Source: Cymbidium sinense
Lineage: Eukaryota; Streptophyta; Magnoliopsida; Asparagales; Orchidaceae
Assembly: GCA_021442155.1 (NCBI GenBank)
Contig: CM038221.1
Coordinates: 145,319,601-145,383,600 of the forward strand
Length of the DNA: 64,000 nucleotides
Direction: 5' to 3'
Shown here piece by piece: positions 58,690 to 64,000 of this stretch; the stretch's first letter is position 1, and each line of letters opens with the position of its first letter. The position numbers and the translations under genes were made by a program. The notes beneath the pieces are model-generated. The model did not search any database, was not told the DNA's origin, and was given only the letters and a program-made list of their open reading frames with translations.

Positions 58690-61600
58690 TTTTGAAAAGG
58701 GGGAAAGCCTCAACTCTAGCACAACCTCAAAACCTAAATCTAGGGAGCGTTGGTGAGGGCTAGAAGCATAACCTAAATCTAAGGTAAAAATGGGTAATTG
58801 GTTTGCCTCCACAAGAGAGAACAAACCACCCGACAACTTTGACTTATAACCGCCTGGGGGTGGCCACCAACTAACTCCTCCTACAATTTTAAATACATGT
58901 AGGCAAGTCTTTTTGTTTATGAAAGATAGCTAGCAGCAACAACAACAACAACAACAAATGATCCCACTGGTGGGGTCATTAAATCCTTCATCTCCATTGT
59001 GTCTTATTATGTGTCATTCTCATTTAAATCAAATACTAAGATCATTTTTTATACATCTTAAATTCTTTTTTAGGTCTACCTCACCTTTCTTAACATAAGG
59101 CAAATCTAATGCATCTACTCTCAGGATCATCGAATGATTATGCTTTATGTGGCCAAACCATCTACTCTCCCTAATCTTATCTACTGCTACTCCAGCGTTT
59201 TCAAATATACTCATTTTGCATTTTATCTCTGAGTAAAACCACTCCACTAAGCATCCTCATCTTTGTAACATAACTTAGTCTTATGCTTCTCTTTTATTGG
59301 CCAACATTCTCCACCATAAGTCATTGATCTTACCACCATCTTATAAAATTTTCCCTTAAGTTTAAGTGGAACTTTTCTATCACATAATAAATGCATTCCT
59401 CCACTTCAACCATCCAACTTGAATTCTACTAACATCTCCATCTATTTTACCATCATTTTGAATAATAGAGCCTAAATATTTGAAGCGTTCACTCTTAATG
59501 ACATGGTCACTAATGTCTGTAGAACTTCTATAAAATTACACTCCATATATTCAGTTTAGATCTACTTAGAAAACCTTTAGACTCTAGAGTTGACCTCCAT
59601 TATTCAAGTTTATTTGGACTCCTCTCTAGTCTTATCAACAAGAAGAATGTTATGCAAAAGCATACAAGGTTCATCTTCTTGTAAATGCCTAATAAGAACA
59701 TCCATAACTAAAATAAAAAAGATAAGGGCTTAAAGCTGATCCTTGATGTAATCCAACGAAATAGGAAAATATTTTGTCAATCCTCCTTGTGTTTGGACAC
59801 AAGCTTGACTCTAGTATACATATCCTTAATGACTTGAATATAATATTAACTCCTTTCTATTCTCGAACTCTCCAAAGAACATCTATTGAAACTTTATCAT
59901 AAGCTTTCTCTAAACTAATCAATATCATATGTAGATCCTCCTTACTTTCTCTATGCTTCTCCATCAAACCCCTTAACAAATGTATAGCATCCATAGTAGA
60001 TCTACCTGGAATGAAACCAAATTGATTGTGAGACTTATCACCCACACAAATCCCTTAGCTAAATCACACCACACAAATCCCAAGCATGTATATTAAACTT
60101 ATCACCCCACATATAGGTGACTAAGTCCACCTGGCCTATGGATTATGCTTAGGTAAAACACAAGCAAAAGCATTTATATTTTTATTTATGATAGTGCCCA
60201 TTAAGCACAATCCCCTATAGAAAAGAATAGTTAGACTAAGAATGTCCTACCATTCATTCTATGAGCATACACCCTAACATACAGTCCAAAACATATATCA
60301 CAAAATAAAATAAATACCAAACCATGCACCAAACTAACCTAAGGCTAGAAGTGGTGACTTAGGCTAATGTGTGTGCTTTGAAGGCTTGTGTGGTATGCTT
60401 AGCTTAGGAATTTAAGTTTAAATTTTATAAGTGTGAAGAACATGTTCAACTTAGAGGGGTTTCATTTAAGTTGTTTAAGTATTTTGGGTTGGTTTTATTT
60501 TAGGTTTTAATTTGGTTTAAGTGAAACCTACAATTAATTACTAAGTTATGAAGAGAGGCAAAGAGAAGAGAACTTTGCTTTCCTTCCCTAACCTTAAGTA
60601 ATTTTCTAAAGTAGGTTCATGTTTTAGTTTCATTTTAGGTTAATATTTTGATTACTTCTTTAATCAATCCTAAGTTTAGATAAACTCTAACAAAACTATT
60701 CAAAAAGAAAGGCATTTTAAGATTAAATAAAATGAACCAAAATTCACATAACACACATTACTTCATTTCTTTCCCCAACATACATAACATGCATATGGAT
60801 GGACCCTAAGCCTAACTATACATGCAAATGAGTATTTAACACACTTTATGATCATGCTAAGTAATTCTTTTATGAAAATTTAGAAGTTGAACATGCATGA
60901 TTTTTCTTAAGTAGAAAGGGTTTTCCTTATCTAAATTTTCACATACATACATGAAAGTAAGAAAGGCATAAGTGAGTACAGCGCCATTGTTAACCAGAGG
61001 TATAAAGTACAAGACCTACTTAGGGCTACTTAAAGCCTTGCAACCTCAAGGTTGTCCAGACTAATATATCACTTTCCTTAAATACAAACATGCATATAAA
61101 AGAAATGAAGTAGAAAAGGAAAATGCAAAAATTTATTTAATGGATTCATTTTTGTTTATGCAATTTATACATGCAAGTATAGGTAACCCTTCTTAAATGA
61201 TAGCATAGGGATGAATAGGGTATAGAATTAAGTAAGTGTTGGGTTATTTTCAAATGAACCCTACATCTTACCAACTTCTATTCAAAACTATGCTAACATA
61301 AGAAAGAAAGGAAAAGCTACAGTAAGCATGACTTTATAATCTATCACATGCAAGCTTATAATTAAAGTATAAGTAGCACACTTTCAAATTTGGTATTTGA
61401 TTTATGTATTTTGAAAATAATTTGGATTTAGTAGTGATAATAGCCACTCATATTTCTACTTTATCCAACACATGCAAATTTGACATAAAGTAAATAATTC
61501 CATTTTAAAACTTGAATTTCAAAACTATGAATGCATGAAATTTAACATGTTGAGGAAAGATCCAAAGTAATGAAAGCATGTAAAAAAACTCACTTTACTT

Positions 61601-64000
61601 AAATCCTAAAGACATTCTTAGGGAATAAGAAAATTTAGAATAAAACAAAGTGAATTTCAAAATGATTTTTATTTAGTTTGAAGTTTGATTTAATTTTGAA
61701 AAGGTGAGATGAGTTTACTGTTCCTAACCCATTCCCACATGTTTTTTGTATTTTTTTTTTTATTTTTAGATGATTGGATCCATTTTTATGCATTGATTAG
61801 GTTAAGGTATGAATTAAGTAGCTTAATTAACCCTTACACCACCTTAGAAGAATTAACAAAATAATTATGAATGAGATGACATAAAACCCACAAGGAATTT
61901 AAATTTGCAATGCACATAATAATGAAAAGGCCTAATGTAATTTGGCTCATAATTAAAAGTTAATTAAGCTAAGGGGTTTAGCTTAAGTAATTTCAAAACA
62001 CCCTTTCACATATATGAATTGGGTTTTGATTTTTTTTGATTGAACTTAGGCTATTAAACACCTAAGTATCTACCCAAAGTAGATTAATTAAGGTCTAGAA
62101 TGTTTTATAATTTTTAGAAATTTATTAAGGGGATAATTAATTAATTAACCCTTAATTAAGAGGAGATTAAGGAGAGAAGAGGAGGTTTAGAGAATAGCTT
62201 AACGAAAATGCCCCAAAATTATTCCATAAACCTTCTACTTACTGGATCTAACCTTAATCAACCCTAATCATAGGGTAAATCTACTAATCATACCCTAATT
62301 ATGTCTAATTACATGAGAAGGATAATTAAAGAAATCATATGCAATTACTCTAATCAAGCCTTCAATAAAACCCAAGAAAATTAGGGGAGGCAGAGGTCAT
62401 CCCCTAAAACTTACCCAAGAAATTTGGGATTAATCAGAGGCCTAATCAAAGAGTAATTAACAAAATACACTTTCTAATAAAACCTAAATTTAGAGAAAAT
62501 CACAATTCAAAACTCAATAAAATTAATTAAAAATGTTCTAGGTTTAATTATCTATTCATGGGATTTTATTTCATATTTTTTAAAATTTTCTATGAAGAGT
62601 TATGCATTTTTGAAGATCCATGGATTAATTAAAAATTAATTGAGAATTTTTAATTAACACTAAGTAATCCCTAGCTCACGATGTGATGCATGGCGGTGGC
62701 AGTCAGTGTGATTTACATGTGTTGTGCCATGAGAGGATAACTTAAATGTCATATCCCAAATGGCGGCGTGCATCACTTTCTTTGTCCATGATCGGATGGT
62801 AGGATCTCCCCACATTTTATAAAGGATAAACAGATAATTAAATGTGTTAAATAATCTCAGTCGTCCATCTAAAATGTGCGGATGGATGGTTGAAATGAGC
62901 CAAGATCTTCCCCTTGACCAACAGAGACCCGTCCATGATCAAGGGGAAGATCCAAGCTAGATCTAGCATAGAATCATACCAAATTCAACCCACACCATCT
63001 AAAGACAGAGACTGGCAAATCCAACGGTCAAAATTCGATGAGGTGAAAATTTCTTTCACAAAGCCCCACAGCACATTGAGTTTAGTGATTGAAAAATTTA
63101 TACCTCGAGAGGTGATCACCTTCGAGATCAATGAGGTGGCTTTATGGTGGGGACGAAGCCCTTGAAATTCTAGGCCTTGGGATTGAGTGGCTTTCTCTAT
63201 GGACCACCCACTTGAAGATCCTCCTTGCGTCTTTGATCCAATTGCTCTCTACTTGCTATGGGAACTCTGGAAGCTTGAGTGAGCTCAATTGGTCCTTAGA
63301 AGTGTGTGCAAGAGGAATTGAGGTGGTTTTGTGTGGAGAATTCAAGATTGGATTATACCTATTTTTGCCTTTGTGCAAAATAGAAATAGGAAATTCTTCT
63401 CTAAGAAGCTTGAGTGCTCTCGATGATTTTGGGTTCATTAGATTCAATTGACAGAGGGTGTGTGAAAATAGAAGTGAATTAGGGGGAGTATATCTCCCCC
63501 TTGAAGGATCGGATGGTCGACAATGTTCATGCCATTTTGATCCAATTGATGAGATTGGGGAGTTTGTTTTGACTATTTTGAGTGTGTACATGGTTGATTT
63601 GATCCAAGGAGTGGATTTCCAACCTTCCCATTTGAGCTTAAGAGGAGTTTGAAAATTCAATTTTTTTAAGCTAGGTGAGTTTGGTCTAGGGACCAAATGA
63701 GCTGACCCAAACCCATTGGGTTGGGTGTACCACTCATCACTAAGTCCCCTTGAGCTTTAGGAAAGCCTCAAGTGATTGTGAAGAGGGTATGACCAAATTA
63801 CCCATGGGTTAGGCCAAAATTTAATCTATGGTCTAGGGGTAGAATGGTCATTTTTCTATTTTTCTACTTTGGACATGTTGGGTATGTGGAGAAACTAAGT
63901 TAGGCCAAGTTTTATTGGATTTGGAATCCATTTGATAGGGTTTGGCTCATATTGACCCATTTAGGTCAAAATGGGTCAAATTGGGTCAAACCAAGGGTTG
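58690..64000 (-). repeat. LTR E (5' LTR of element 3), incomplete
   Basis: Begins abruptly with the block 'acctcaaaacctaaatctag' (58725), which matches 19435 in B; the sense end of the LTR, the PBS and part of the leader are deleted. 60050-62650 matches A 1820-4360, 62670-63800 is the GC-richer island and from 63900 the GGTCAA-rich stretch starts. The segment equal to A about 890-1810, with the TATA block, is missing where the LINE lies. Open frames at 63131-63451 (+) and 63256-63696 (-) are not conserved in A, C or D. Continues beyond the window. Confidence 0.8.
58935..60050 (-). mobile_element. 5'-truncated RTE-type LINE
   Basis: Non-LTR retrotransposon in - sense. The readable RT starts at about 60045 with NQFGFIPGRSTMDAIHLLRG, then LMEKHRES, HMILISLEKAYDKVSIDVLW. 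Further on is [18 protein letters not shown] (near 59430-59500), and the C-terminal part with RESRWFGHIKH (59130-59180). The 3' end is a (TTG)n run in sense (AAC repeats 58937-58957), typical of plant RTE elements, following GACCCCACCAGTGGGATCA. Stops and shifts are frequent (59250-59850). The endonuclease and first RT part are missing, as usual for 5' truncation. Target duplications were not identified. Confidence 0.85.

Larger units (their letters stand above)
40257..64000 (-). mobile_element. Element 3: degenerate Tat/Ogre-like element, runs off the window
   Basis: 3' LTR D, 3' UTR, INT to PR, gag start, leader hairpins and partial 5' LTR E, all in - sense. It interrupts the 3' UTR of element 2. 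Two large internal deletions are visible: gag capsid (near 56.58-56.76 kb) and the LTR-PBS-leader junction (near 58.68 kb). The target duplication cannot be checked because the right end is outside the window. Confidence 0.8.

Noticed and set aside
63256..63696. 146-codon open frame (-) in LTR E overlapping a 106-codon + frame
   Set aside because: Both lie in the LTR island, overlap each other antisense, and have no counterpart in the other LTRs.
1..64000. Host protein-coding genes, tRNA or rRNA genes
   Set aside because: None recognised on either strand; all recognisable coding similarity is to retrotransposon proteins. A tRNAscan or BLAST search was not possible here.

Overview
This is repetitive plant nuclear DNA. 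It is AT-rich and has no recognisable host gene. Nearly all of it is made of several degenerate copies of one very large Ty3/gypsy LTR-retrotransposon family. The gag-PR-RT-RH-aRH-INT order, with a second RNase H-like domain (aRH) between the usual RNase H and integrase, together with the RT and integrase motifs, points to the Tat/Ogre branch of the non-chromoviral lineage. The host species cannot be named from the sequence.

Layout, with 'sense' meaning the retrotransposon coding strand. 1-409 is the 3' untranslated region (UTR) of an outer copy, element 0 (- sense). Element 1 (- sense) covers 410-21709: 3' LTR A (410-7344), 3' UTR (7345-8650), INT/aRH/RH/RT/PR/gag read leftwards from about 17305 to 8650, a leader with hairpin repeats (17.4-18.75 kb), a primer-binding site (18753-18768), and a truncated 5' LTR B (18777-21709). 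Element 2 (+ sense) starts abruptly inside gag at 21710. Its gag is split by LTR C (22050-30610), which looks like a solo LTR inserted in the same orientation. The rest of gag-pol runs 30611-38340, followed by a 3' UTR that stops at 40256. Element 3 (- sense) starts with 3' LTR D (40257-48024), has a long repeat-rich 3' UTR (48025-51235), then INT to PR and the start of gag (51.2-57.36 kb, capsid part deleted), a hairpin-repeat leader (57.5-58.66 kb) and a 5' LTR E that runs off the window. A 5'-truncated RTE-type LINE (58935-60050) sits in LTR E.

The LTRs are about 6.9, 8.6 and 7.8 kb, among the larger plant LTRs, so an intact element would be roughly 25-28 kb. All copies are dead, with frequent stops and frameshifts, destroyed RT YxDD motifs and large complementary deletions. 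The last catalytic residue of the integrase DDE triad reads as Lys in the two copies where it can be read.

The most interesting unexplained structure is an array of about 65-bp repeats in the untranslated leader. Each unit carries an inverted repeat around a conserved 9-10-nt loop, and the arms change in a compensatory way between units and between elements. Other non-coding structure includes dense TTGAC[C/T] (W-box-like) arrays in the LTRs, a variable-number LTR subrepeat, a conserved TATA-containing block, and two families of repeated motifs in the 3' UTR.
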